This document shows positions 49,688-61,639 of a stretch of DNA of 64,000 nucleotides, piece after piece. The stretch covers positions 112,515,812 through 112,579,811 of the forward strand of contig OZ023273.1 of NCBI GenBank assembly GCA_964007475.1. The letters run 5' to 3'. A model generated the notes under the pieces. It saw only the letters and a list, made by a program, of their open reading frames with translations, did not search any database and was not told where the DNA came from. How positions within the stretch are numbered: position 1 is the stretch's first letter; every line of letters starts with the position of its first letter. The DNA is from Hybos culiciformis. Lineage: Eukaryota; Arthropoda; Insecta; Diptera; Hybotidae. Made by a program: the position numbers and the translations under genes.

Positions 49688-50413
49688 TAATAATATCAAA
49701 AATATTTATTCAAAAAGATTAAAAAAAAAATTAAATTTATTTTATATTTATTTCAATTATTATTATTTTTTTTTTTTTTTCATTTTTCTACACTTTACCA
49801 TTTTAAGTATAAAAATATTATTATTTTTGTACTATACAACAGGAAAAAAAAAAAACAAAAACAAAAATTTTTTTTTCTCTTTCAATTTTAATTATAAAGT
49901 CAAGAAATTAGCATTTGTTCATAATAAAATATGCAAATTAAAAACTTTACAAATAACGAAAAACCAAGCGCTAAAGAGAAATACCGCAAAACGGTCACTT
50001 TTATCGAAAGACATACGCCGACATTGATATTTTATTTGCAAAAAGAAAATAAAAACTTTTTTTTTCTTTTTATTTACAGAATCAAAAAAAAAAAAAATAA
50101 AATAAAAAAAAAATCATTTATCCTCGACGAAAAACAGCTTCGTTCACTAATGAAGAGCATAAAATATGTAAATAATTTTTTTTTTATTTTATTTTTATTT
50201 TTATTTTATTTTTTTTTTCACTAAAAATTGAAGAGTAAATATGTGTACTGAATACTGTGCGCATAAAATAAAAAAGGATAAAATATTTTATCCATGCCAA
50301 TAAAAATGTTAATGTTTAAATATTGAAAAAAAAAAATAAAAAATTACAGAAAAAAAAATTATAATAATTTTAAGGTTTATTTTTTATTATGCTTTAGTTT
50401 ATTTTTTATTTTT

Positions 50414-50580
50414 ATTTTTTAAAGTTAAGTTAGTTAGGCATGTATCTGTTCTATTTTGACAAAACTGTGAAAATGTTACATCATTTTTTTTTTAGCTTAC
50501 AATATTTATAAAAATGAGCAGCGATTAAATTGATTTAGTATATAATGTCAATCAATCGTAGTATGTAGGTTATTGTTTGT
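50414..50580. repeat. ~167-bp direct repeat, copy 1
   Basis: The segment running from TTAAAGTTAAGTTAGTTAGG through GCAGCGATTAAATTGATTT to GTAGGTTATTGTTTGT recurs at 51083-51249. Only a handful of differences and small indels separate the copies. They flank the repeat unit at 50607-51071, indicating a segmental duplication. Confidence 0.9.
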
Positions 50581-50606
50581 ACATTGTTTGTAATTTTAAT
50601 TTAAAA

Positions 50607-51071
50607 CCAATTTGAGCCATTATGCAACAGGCTGTTAGACATTGCCGAAAAATGCCGAAAAAGTTTTATAAGATTTTTTTTTTCATAATTAAAATTTAAT
50701 TCGTAACTACAGACACATTACAGGGCGAACATAATAAAAATTACTATTTTCCAATTTTTTTGATTAGGTTTCACCATTGATTAAGAATACACAAAGATGG
50801 TCAGTTTCATACAACATTTTTTTTTTTGGTATTTTTATGTGAATGTGTAAGTAAAACAAAATACGTGATAATTATTAATATATGAAAAGAATTTTATTTA
50901 TAGTTTTACTAACACCTTCACATAAAAACACCAAAAATGGGAAAAAAAATGTTGTATGAAGCTGACCATCTTTGTGTATTCTTAATCAATGGTTTCACTT
51001 AGAAAAAAATCACTCCTAAATATTGCCTAATGAAAGCTTCCTACTTTTCAAAAAAAAATTTCATAAACATT
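50607..51071. repeat. Dispersed repeat unit, copy 1, interrupted by a MITE
   Basis: The unit starts CCAATTTGAGCCATTATGC and ends TTTCATAAACAT. It is homologous to 54364-54621 along its whole length except for the inserted 217-bp MITE and its duplicated target. Shared words include ACAGGCTGTTA, GCGAACATAATAAAAATT and TCACTCCTAAATATTGCCTA. No protein is evident and the type of repeat is unknown. Confidence 0.85.
50775..50991. mobile_element. 217-bp MITE with ~40-bp TIRs and 7-bp target duplication GTTTCAC
   Basis: The left end begins CATTGATTAAGAATACACAAA and continues in near-perfect inversion for about 42 bases to ACAACAT. The mirror at the right end closes AATCAATG. GTTTCAC lies outside both ends (50768-50774 and 50992-50998). 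The related repeat at 54364-54621 carries this target once (GATTAGGTTTCACTAAG, near 54536-54552), which is the empty site. Further inversions (GTGAATGTGTAAG / CACCTTCACAT) extend the pairing inward. No transposase is encoded. Confidence 0.93.
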
Positions 51072-51082
51072 ATAATTTTTAT

Positions 51083-51249
51083 TTTTTTAAAGTTAAGTTA
51101 GTTAGGCATTGTATCTGTTCTATTTTGACAAAACTGTGAAAATGCTACATAATTTTTTTTTTTAGCTTACAATATTTATAAAAAAGAGCAGCGATTAAAT
51201 TGATTTAGTATAAAGTCAATCAATCGTAGTAAGTAGGTTATTGTTTGTG
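51083..51249. repeat. ~167-bp direct repeat, copy 2
   Basis: This is the partner of 50414-50580 in the same orientation. Confidence 0.9.
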
Positions 51250-51300
51250 TCATCTTAAAGATAACTTTAAATATATTTTTAATATTTTGTTATCATAAAT

Positions 51301-51360
51301 ATATTTTTTTATTAATTTTTTCATTGATTTTAATCAATGAAAAAATTAATAAAAAAATAT
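51301..51360. repeat. 60-bp perfect palindrome (29-bp arms, 2-base loop)
   Basis: The arm ATATTTTTTTATTAATTTTT followed by TCATTGATT (51301-51329) is exactly mirrored at 51332-51360. It lies 50 bases after the second direct repeat. The sequence is simple but far longer than chance symmetry would give. Confidence 0.92.
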
Positions 51361-51399
51361 GTTTATTCACAAAGTTCGTTCAAGTGCCAATTCTTAACT

Positions 51400-54350
51400 T
51401 TAGTCTGCAGTTTACCTGAATTTATATCGAGTAATAATTTTATTCGCTGTTTCTAATTAGTTTGTATAGTTTGTATAGTCCAATACATAATTCATTATTT
51501 TCTTATATAGCCCTCAAAAAACATAAGCTCCTCATTGCCAACTATTTTTTTTTTTTTTGTTTATTTTGCATTCTACTATTTTGTATACAGAGTGAGTAAT
51601 GTACTTCTCTTACACTTTAAACTAAAATTAGTAACATTTGCAACACTGAAAATCTTTAATTCAAACATTCAACAAATTTTAGCCAACAAACAAACGCTAC
51701 CAATCGTTTCCACTCGGTGTAGTTAATACAGAATTTATTTATTTTCAGCTGACGAGAACATGGAAAATTTATTCGGCTAAAATTTTTTTCTCACAAAAAT
51801 AAGGAATGTGTTATTTTTATTTAAGGTAATATGTTAAAAGTAATATTTCTCCTATATGTACTAGAGCATTTTTCAACATTCCGGAAGTACTTAAAATTGC
51901 TTTAAACACAATTCTAATGATATCTTCTACGAACTAGGTATCTTAATGAAGTTTATAAAAATTTATTAGACTTTCGGTCTTAAGTCTTTTATTTAAAATA
52001 AAATTAGGCACCCACCTATCTACCATCTTTTTTATGATCAGTTGGGTAATAGCATTATTATACTGAGGTCGGTTGAATACAATAATAATACAATATATAT
52101 GAAAACTTAAAATTTCATCGCTTCTTTCATAATATATATAGAATTAGTTTATATGTTCTCAATAAAATTAAATTTTTCAAATTATTGAATATTTTTCAGT
52201 AGATATTAATTTTTTTTCATCTTATACATACCTAATAAAAAATATGTGAACAAATATAAAAGGATTAAAATAATACCATCCGCACAACAAAGTAATTCGA
52301 AGTAAATCCAATTAGAAAAGATTTATTTTATGTTGATTTTTTTTTATGAATTTTTGTTTTATGTATCGTTTTGCCTTACACAATAAACGTATCTATATAT
52401 ATAGCATTAAAATTTGTTCAGTACTTAATTATATGATTTTATGATATAACAATATGACTTTTATGTAATTTTATTCCGTTAATATGCCTATTTAAATTGC
52501 CATAAAAAAAAAGATATCCAATTTTATTCTCAAGAACTTAAAATGAAAAAAAGAAAATTAAACTGTTTGCATACACTTCTTTGTAAGCTTAAGAATTTCA
52601 CACCTACTTGCTTTGATTTCCTTCAACATGTACTTGTGATATACATAATTATTCAAAAGAAGGAAAAAAAGAACTATATTGCGACCAATTATTATTAACT
52701 CTAACTTGGATGTACAAAAGAAAAATAAAATATATACACATTTACGCGCGAACTCCAACCATCTGATGTACATATGTAATGTAATATACTTTTTCACTTT
52801 TTTTTTAACTAAAATATTAACTATATTAAAGAGCACAGCAAACGTGGTGTCTGGATTCGAAAAAACTGGTTAACAAAATACGTAAATTATTTTGAAGAGA
52901 TTTGAGATTTATATGGAACTATTAAATTAGTCAAAATTATTCGAAAATTTTGAAGATTTAGTAATACCTAAATACACGTTCAAAGCCAAAAACCAACTTT
53001 ATAAAATAGAGGTTATAGGTTTTTTATTAGTTTTCGAATTAGTTCTGTAGAAAACTAAATAATGTTTTTGGTGAAGTTTCTTCTTCCTTCTTTTGTTGAA
53101 GATGGAAATGTATGTTTTTTTTTTATTTGAAAGCTCTTTGGTGTAACCATTTAGTTGTATCTAGCTGTACATTTTTTTATGACAATATAATGTGGGTTCC
53201 GGTGCATTGTTTATTTGAAATTACAAAGTGGGTTAAAATACTTGGGAAAAATATTATATTCCATGAAAATTGGTATATGAATTGAGAGCGATCATAGAAA
53301 TACGAATAAAAAAAAATTTTCGGAAAATATTTTGAATAGATATATTGTAAACGGGCTGCATAATTCTTTTATGAGATACTATTCTATATTTTTTTTCTAT
53401 ATTAAGAGATTTAATTTTTTTAATTTTAACATTAATGTCTTAAATATACTGTAAAAATAAATAATATTAAAATTAAAAGCTTGCATAACTTTGTTGTTTA
53501 AGAAAATTGTCAATAATCTATGTTTGAAATAAATAAATAGACACACGCCTAGAAGCTTCTCCAATACTTTAAAATATAAAGTAGTTACCTAAATTAGAAT
53601 AGGAAAAAAACCAATTTTTGAACATCCGTAACTGGCGCCAAGAATTTTTCAGGAAGTTATAACTTCTCATACTTTAATATGAATTATAATTTGATTACCA
53701 TCTATTATTATTCAACGATTATTATTATATCAAAATTCAAGATTATATACATACGAATCAATATTTACATAAATAAATATGTTTTTATTAATAGATTTTT
53801 ATAATTTTTTATTGGTTCGCGTCATTATTGTTATTATTAAAATATTAAAATTTGATTCTTTAATTTATTCATAACTGATTATTTACAAATATGGCATTCA
53901 AGATATGCTTTTATAAATATTTTGATCTGTTGTAAATCAAAAACTTTTTTAAATAATGCCGGCCCATAAAATGGCGAATAGAAAAAATAGCCATATTTTA
54001 TTTCAATATTTTATAAATATAAACATTTATAAATGAATAAATTATTAAATTGAATACTTTTATGCCTAAATTTTTCAAATACCTAATCGGAATATTGTAA
54101 AGCCAAAACATTCTTAAAATATTAGTTCATGGAAAAAATACTTCATAATTAAGTAAAATTATTGCAACAACAAATTATTATGATTTGAATCTTTTTTGTG
54201 ATTTTTTAAGAATAAATAATTAATTCTTTCTGTATTGAGCATAAATAGCATAAATTGTACATAAATAGCATATAAATAAACTTTTACATTTTTGTATACA
54301 TACATTCGTCACTAGTTGTGAAAACTATAGGTACCTACATAATAAAATAA
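51400..54350. other. AT-rich region without recognised gene
   Basis: No supported coding region or repeat is seen. Opposed frames near 52558-52873 are complementary artefacts of the same A/T-rich stretch. Confidence 0.6.
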
Positions 54351-54363
54351 TTCTAGTTTCAAT

Positions 54364-54621
54364 CCAATTTGAGCCACTATGCTACAGGCTGTTAAACATT
54401 GCGAAAAAAGTCCCAAAATTATTTATAAGATTTTTTTTTATAAGATTTAATTGAAGAATTTAATTAAAGAATTCGTAATTTCAAGAGACATTACAGAGCG
54501 AACATAATAAAAATTCCTAATTTTAAAATTTTTTGATTAGGTTTCACTAAGAACAAAATCACTCCTAAATATTGCCTAGTGATAAAGCTTCCTACTTTTC
54601 AAAAAAAAATTCATAAACATT
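54364..54621. repeat. Dispersed repeat unit, copy 2 (uninterrupted)
   Basis: Homologous to 50607-51071 and lacking the MITE. It begins CCAATTTGAGCCACTATGC and ends TTCATAAACATT. The 167-bp flanking repeats of the first copy are absent here. Confidence 0.85.
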
Positions 54622-54629
54622 AAACATCA

Positions 54630-57600
54630 AATTATAAAATACGAAATTAATACTTTTAATTTTACTACAATCATTATAGACTTCTTTTGAAAAATAGTTT
54701 TTTTCAAACAATTTAACTACTTTTTTATAGGTATTGGTTCCAACATTTAATCTTGTCCGCCTGTATACATTATGTATTTTTCTTGATGAATAATTATAGC
54801 CGACGAGGCTTTATTAAAATTTATCTACCAAACTCTGATTGGTATAAATAAAAAAATCAAACTTTTCAACCAGAATTTTTATTAATTTCGTAACTTTGTA
54901 AAACTAAACTATCTTCTTATTTAATTTTAGCGAAATATTATTGACAAAATTAACCATATAAATATTTTCTTATTATAATATCTTAAGTCTAGCTTTCAAC
55001 TAAAAACAAAATATCTCAAGTCTAGCTTTCAAATAAAAACAAAATCGTTCATTAGCCCGTTTTCATAAAAAAGGAAAAAAGGAAAGAAAGACTATTTATA
55101 TGTTTTCATTTTCTGTTTATCCATCTAACCGTCTGTCCGGTTTTTCATCTGTCAGATTATCCGTCTGTCTGTAGCGCAACAAAATGCTTATTATATTACA
55201 TGTTAAACTACCTGGCCAATTTCGATTTTATCAATGCTAAAATATGCCCAAAATTCCAGGCAATTTAATCCTAATTAAGTTCCAGTTCGTTCAATTAAAC
55301 TAAATTTTAAATGGATTGAAGATCAAAACAGAAGAATATCTATTATACATATGTAGAATATATAGGTAGGTACCTATAGGTAAACTTAGAGAGACCAGCA
55401 AACTTTTAGTCAGTATTTAATGCATATTATATTTTTTATGTAAACTTTATTTTTTTTGTAACTGTAATAAACATAAAAATTTCAAAAGTGATGACCACAA
55501 CCAAATTGCGATATCGTTTTATTGGACAAACATAAACTGTCGCGTCGCATAAATCTTTTCTCAATATATTTATTATTATGATTTTAAAAGAGTGTTAAAT
55601 ATAAAGTGTGATTTTCTTTCCAGTTTTATTATGTACTTTTCACAGTTATATTATACATGTTCACTACATACATAAATATTCATACTATATTTACAGATTA
55701 TGTTATTTTCGGTTTATTAAAACTTTTTACGAGAATTTTAAAAAATTTTTGAAACAATAAATTGGTAAATAATTTCACCTGTGATCATCTAGATTCCAGA
55801 TTAGAGAAAATACAAACAAAACTCCAAGTGCATTTTTGTTCAGAGTTCAGACTCTCAAGATCATTTGTTCTGTAATGTTATGAAATTTTTTAAAATATTA
55901 AATGAAAATAATTTTTTAATATTTGTTATTTCAGTAAAAGTATATATTATCCATATCTCTTTTTGACTTAATTCTAATAGAAATAGAAAAATTAATTAAG
56001 TAAATTTTTAAGTACATAATTAATATATAATTCTGTCAAAAACACAACACAATTCTTTAAAATATTCCTCATCAAACTGACATAATATAAAAATAAATAC
56101 ATTCAATTTCATTAGTTCATCATTTTATTTAGTTGACTAAAAGATATTGATGGGAAATTCCTTTTAATTTTTATTTAAATTTTAATTAGCCGACGGTAAA
56201 TCTGAATATTAAATGCTTGATCAAAGTTATACGACTACCTATATAATTAAATGGCAATAAATTTTAATTTGAAATCTATATATCTTAATTTAAAACAGTT
56301 AAAACTCAAAGTCAATAAAATATTTGTCTAATTTTTTTTGTATTTTTTTTTGTATAGCTAGCTATAGATCGGAATATTTCATATACAAACTATTTCTTTT
56401 ATTTTTGTTTTTAATTATATATTACACATATTCAGCCACTAGTCGCTTTGAAAAAAAAGATCGATTAATTTTAAATTTGAATAATTTATTCAGATTGTAC
56501 AAAATAAAAACAAATCTGCCGAAATTATATTTTCTAGAATTATTTTATTTCTGGTAAAATAATAAATAATTCCGTAAAATAGATATCAAAGATGGAAAAC
56601 TGAATTTTATGATTATTATAGGATTATTAAAGTAGTACATATTATTATAATTAGCCCATTTTTCATCAAAAATTAAAAACGCACTACATATTCTCATTAA
56701 ATGCCCTTCACTAAAATGCCATAATAAACATATGCCAATCTCATCCACTTTTACATCCACTAAAGGATAAGATACTGTGATTTCGAATTTAGGACTCTCT
56801 CAAGGCCAAACGTTTAAACATTTTTCATAGTTGATTTAACGATATATGTTTTAATTTTTTTTCAAAAGTTTTAATATATTCTGATGAAAATTAATATGTT
56901 GGGTAGATAAATGTTGATTAGAGCAACTTAAAAAAAGACCAAGTTTGAATCGTTTTCTAGGATTCTGACTGAGTGGAAATTAATTAAAATTTTTATATTT
57001 CGTATATGGTAGATGATTAAATAATATTGGTATATGATATTAAATTGGAGAAATATTAAAATATGTTTACCCTACTCGTGACAAAGGTATTTTAAAGAAA
57101 ACGAGCGCCATATAACATTTATGAGGTATACTGTTCTATAGTTTTAAATTTAAATTTAAAATTATTTTGTATTATTTGTCGATTTTTTCCAGAACTAAGT
57201 ACGTATATAATATTATTGTAATTATTAATCGTTCATTTTAAGCATCGAAATAAATAAACTGCACAAAATTGTGGATTCTGTGTGTTGGACTTTATTCAGT
57301 AAAAAAGTCGTTATTAATATTAAGATTCTACAAATAAACTGGGAAACTTTAAAATGAATTTGTTTCTTTTCGTAACCGTATGCAGTAGGTATTATTGTTC
57401 AAAAAATACTACTTTAACTAAACTTAATATCGAATAAAATTTTGTTGCAAAAAAAAAATTTAACTTAATATTAAAATTCATAGGTATGCAAAGTTCTATA
57501 ATTTTTTTAATTTTTTATTTATAATTTCAATATGAATACCAACCTGAATTTGACAGAATTAACTACACACATAATTTTATATCAATATAAAGCCGCAAAT

Positions 57601-59530
57601 AAGAAAAAAAATTATCCCCAAAATAAAAATGTTAAAAAAAAGTTTATAGAAAAAATATTAACTTCTCATATACTTTTTTCTTAAATACTTTGTATGTAAA
57701 TACCAGAATAGGTAGAAAAGAACGTGTTGGTTTAACTAATTACCATTATCTTTTCACGTTATAAATCAAAAAAAATATATGTAATATATACATAGTATAA
57801 AAATATAAAATATAATGCAAAGAAATCAATTAATTTTAATATTTCAATTGGAAATGTTAAGAATATGTGCAGCATATAGTGTTAAATGTGAATGTGAAAA
57901 AAAAATGCAATCACATTTCATTTTAGGCAGAAACATAATGAAGTCTTTAAATTACAAATCGTAGTCGCTTCTTTTTAATTTCCCCCTTCTTTAATATTTA
58001 CATAAAAATATATATGTAATTTTTTTTTTTTTTACTATATCTACACAACATTTTTTATAATTTATGCGAAAATTCTTGATCTTGGATATTAATATTGAAG
58101 TTTTGAATAAGAGAAAATACCTTTTTAAGTTATACTTTATCAAATGCAATTTACATAGTTTTTGTAAAAAGAAAAAAAAAAATAAACGTGTTTTTGACTT
58201 TCTTCACTTTGTATTTTAAATTTTTTTTTCTAATTTATATAAAAAACAAAATTATTATAACTAGGTATATATGTTTTATTAAATTGCAGACTGTAGTGCG
58301 CGATAGTTAATAACTAAGCATAGTGTAGTTGGCATTATGAATGAATTATATTTTTTATTAATAAACAAAATGATTAAATTTTTTAACATAATATTTCAAA
58401 ATTTGATAGATGATTTCATAATAAAGTTCATATAATGTTTAATGATAAAATAATCCTTATTTCGTATTTTGAGGAGTATATATACTCACGCAGATATAAA
58501 GTTATTTTTGAGTGGTATATAATACTTACAGATATAATGTGTATGGTGAACAAATATTTGCTTGAATAATAGAATATAGGTTTGACAGGATTAAGATAAT
58601 TTTGTTTTTAATTAAATTAATTAATAATAGTTATGAACTTCAACGTCGACAACGTTAAGAAATTCTTAAATTCTCCAAAATCGTTAAAGTTTCATATAAA
58701 TTAATGCGCTCAACTAGTCTAGCAGTGATCTCATAGATTCAAAATCATAAAAACAATTTAAATAGATTTGAAAAATTCAACTACATACAAAACTTATTGT
58801 AAACATAACATGAAGATATATTAATATTAAAGTAGATACTTAAATATTAAAATTAAATTAAATTAAAGGCATTAAAATAAGGCATTTTAAGTTTTGGAAA
58901 TTAAATATAAAAAAAATTTAAAACTGTTGCAGTGTTGGAGTTTTTATGAGTGGGTAATCAATTATTTTATTTTCATTATCGAGTCAAATTTTAAACTTCA
59001 TTAATTTTTTCATTACTAACTTATTTTTGAACGTTGAGATGCTAAAACAAAAAGTTATAATAGTTAAACAGCGAATAATATCAAAAGAGTCATGCAACCT
59101 ATAAAATGATCATTTCATTTTCATATCTTTAAGATTTTCCGATTCTTTTTCTTTATATAATCTTTAGGCTACAACTAAACACTTTAATATAATATAATAT
59201 ATAAATTAATGTTAATTATCTACAAACGACTAAATTCTGATTTCAGATATTTATTCCTATCAAAATTTTAAATTTTTTAAATATTTTTGATTGGTATTTT
59301 TAGGGGTGATAATTTTTTTTTCTTTTATTTTGAAAATATAAATTCGTAATTTTTGGAAAATATTATAAGCTGTATATAAATTTATAAAGTACACCCTACA
59401 GGTATAGAAGAAGCACTTTTTTCAACTAGGTATAATTGACAAAAAAAGATTTTACTAAATGAATAATATGAATGCATACAAATTTTTTTTAAACTTGAAA
59501 ATATAACCATTATTATTTTTTATTATTTTC
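54630..59530. other. AT-rich region without recognised gene
   Basis: There is a 33-bp tandem duplication at 54978-55043. The 55120-55200 patch with CCGTCTGTCCGG and CCGTCTGTCTGTAG words resembles non-coding parts of insect transposons, but no ends can be found. Nothing coding is supported. Confidence 0.5.
54978..55043. repeat. 33-bp unit, two tandem copies
   Basis: The unit beginning ATATCTTAAGTCTAGCTTTC and ending AAAACAAA occurs at 54978-55010 and again at 55011-55043 with two substitutions. Confidence 0.9.
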
Positions 59531-59544
59531 TACAGGCTTTCTGA

Positions 59545-59720
59545 CTCACTTAAAAGAGCCATAACGCCCGAACATTTCGTTGGGCTTTAATGACTTCTTT
59601 TTTCGCAACTTATGAAACTTTGCTCGCGTATACCCATAGATTAAGTTGCAAAAAAGGTGACTTTAACTCCTTTTCCGTAGAGACATGCGAACAAGGCGTT
59701 GTAATAGGTTAAGTTAAATT
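59545..59720. other. GC-richer segment of unknown nature
   Basis: About 175 bases are distinctly less AT-rich than their surroundings (AGAGCCATAACGCCCGAAC, CGCGTATACCCATAG, CGAACAAGGCGTTG). One plus-strand frame is open for some 50 codons from near 59560 to a stop near 59712, including MTSFFATYETLLAYTH. I do not recognise it and see no splice context. It may be a fragment of a repeat or a conserved non-coding element. Confidence 0.35.
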
Positions 59721-59729
59721 TTTAAAATA

Positions 59730-61480
59730 ATTTTTTAAAGGGTTATATCACCCACGGCGTTATTTTAGAAAGGAAATTTTATTATCTTTCTTTCATTATT
59801 GTATAAGTTCTGGTGCTCTGCACTTTAAGCACATTAGAGAGCAAGTTGCTGACTATAAATGAGCATTAGAGTAAATCAACATTAAAATAAGATTAAGAAC
59901 TCTAAACTTATTCTGTTAAAAGTTGAAATCACAAATAAAAAAAATAAAAAAAAACAGAAAACACACTAATATTCAAATTAAAAACATATATTTTCGAAAT
60001 GAGAGAAAAAAATGCCTCTAATTAATTACTTCAATTCGATTCAAAGAAGCCGATCTCATTTTTGTTTAATGATTTTCGTGTGACCATCCTAAAAAACAAA
60101 ACTTTTTTTTATTGATTTCAAACTATTCTCTTTTTGTTTTGGTTTTTTTTATTTATATATAATTTTCAAACCCTTTTCATAAAACCTAATCTAAGGTTTT
60201 GTTTTCTTTTTTTTATTTTTATTTATTTTTTTTTTTTCTTTCAACAAAGTTAAAAAATTGACTATAAGATTGATAAAAACAAATAAAAAGAATAAAATAA
60301 TAATAAAAAATATATGTATGTATAAATATATAAATATATACATATAAATTTTATCAATATCTTATGTGACATTGAGGCGGCGCCTTGACTCATATTGGAT
60401 AAATGATATCTTCAAAAGATTACAAGTTCTTTGATTTTTATTATATATACATATATTTTTTATTTTTCTTTGATTATGAAAACTTAACTTTGATTCTGGA
60501 ATTTTTTAAATGTGCTTAAAAAATTGTTTGTTATAAATACCAAACTTAATAAAGTTCCAATATTCTTATTTGTGTGCCTAAAAAGAATTCATATATATGA
60601 AGTTTTTCTTCTCAAGAAAAGCTTAAAATAACTGTTGGTTTACGGCCTGAAGTCACTTATTTTCTAAGTTTTTGGTTTTTTATAATATTCAATTCAAATC
60701 CCCACTTTATGCTGCCTTATAAGTCGCAACCTGATATTGTAAAAGTTTTTCGCGGAAATTTATTATTCTTTCTAAGTGAATCATGGTATAATAATATAAT
60801 CAAAGTTTAATAAGTCGTACAAAATTATGTAAACCAACGAAATTTTTATGATAGAATGTAAAGTCTAATAAGTTGATGAATTGAAAATAAATGAAATGTT
60901 TTTTAAATTTTACAGGGAAAGATAAAAGTAAAGTCCTCATTATTAACTCAAAATAAGTCATTATTGCAATGTATTTTGTAATAAATTTCCTTTGGGTTTT
61001 CTGGTAATGGATTATGATCTAATTTTATCTACAACCATAATATGAAATAAGAAATCAGCTATTTTTATTGATAAAAATCAAATTAAATTAAATTTAAGAA
61101 AATATGGCACGGAAAATAAATAAAACTTTCTTCTTCTTGAAAGAAATATAAATATTTTTATAATAATAAAAATATTGATTCTAATTTTATTTCTTATGTG
61201 TAAAAATGAGTTTATAACAAATTCATAAAGAATGGAAGAATAAATTTTACTTCCATTTCAGTTTGATGCCTTCTTAGTGTTAAATTTTTCATTCTTCTGA
61301 TGTTGTTAAAAAAAAAAATTGTTATTTGATCGGTTAATTTATCATTTCTTGTTCTTGCATAGGAAAAGTGATTAATTTATTACTTTTGGCATAACATGAT
61401 TGATGTGTTCTATAAAAATGAAATAATTTTTGAAAAAAAAAAATATTTTTTTTTATGTTATCCTTCAATGGTAGCTTGCA
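59730..61480. other. AT-rich region without recognised gene
   Basis: No feature is supported. A GGCGGCGCC word lies at 60373-60381 in otherwise A/T-rich DNA. Confidence 0.6.
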
Positions 61481-61493
61481 GGATATTTATGTA

Positions 61494-61625
61494 CAGTGGT
61501 GATATTCAGCCGATGTGGTCCGATATGACATAATTATATTATATGTTTATAAGAAAATATATATATCATATACCTAGTTTTTTTCGAAATATATTTCTGG
61601 TTAATAATATCTAGTATCACCGCTG
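61494..61625. mobile_element. Possible short MITE (CAGTGGTGATA ends)
   Basis: CAGTGGTGATATT at 61494 is mirrored by AGTATCACCGCTG ending at 61625, with two mismatches in 13 bases. TA lies directly outside the left end, and a TA lies two bases beyond the right end. The flanking octamers do not match, so the superfamily is unclear. Chance similarity cannot be excluded. Confidence 0.35.
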
Positions 61626-61639
61626 CATAGTAGAATAAA

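Noticed and set aside
53120..53180. Resemblance to miR-9 (CTCTTTGG and ATCTAGCTGTA words)
   Set aside because: The two words are separated by extra bases that break the mature sequence, and no precursor hairpin is evident.
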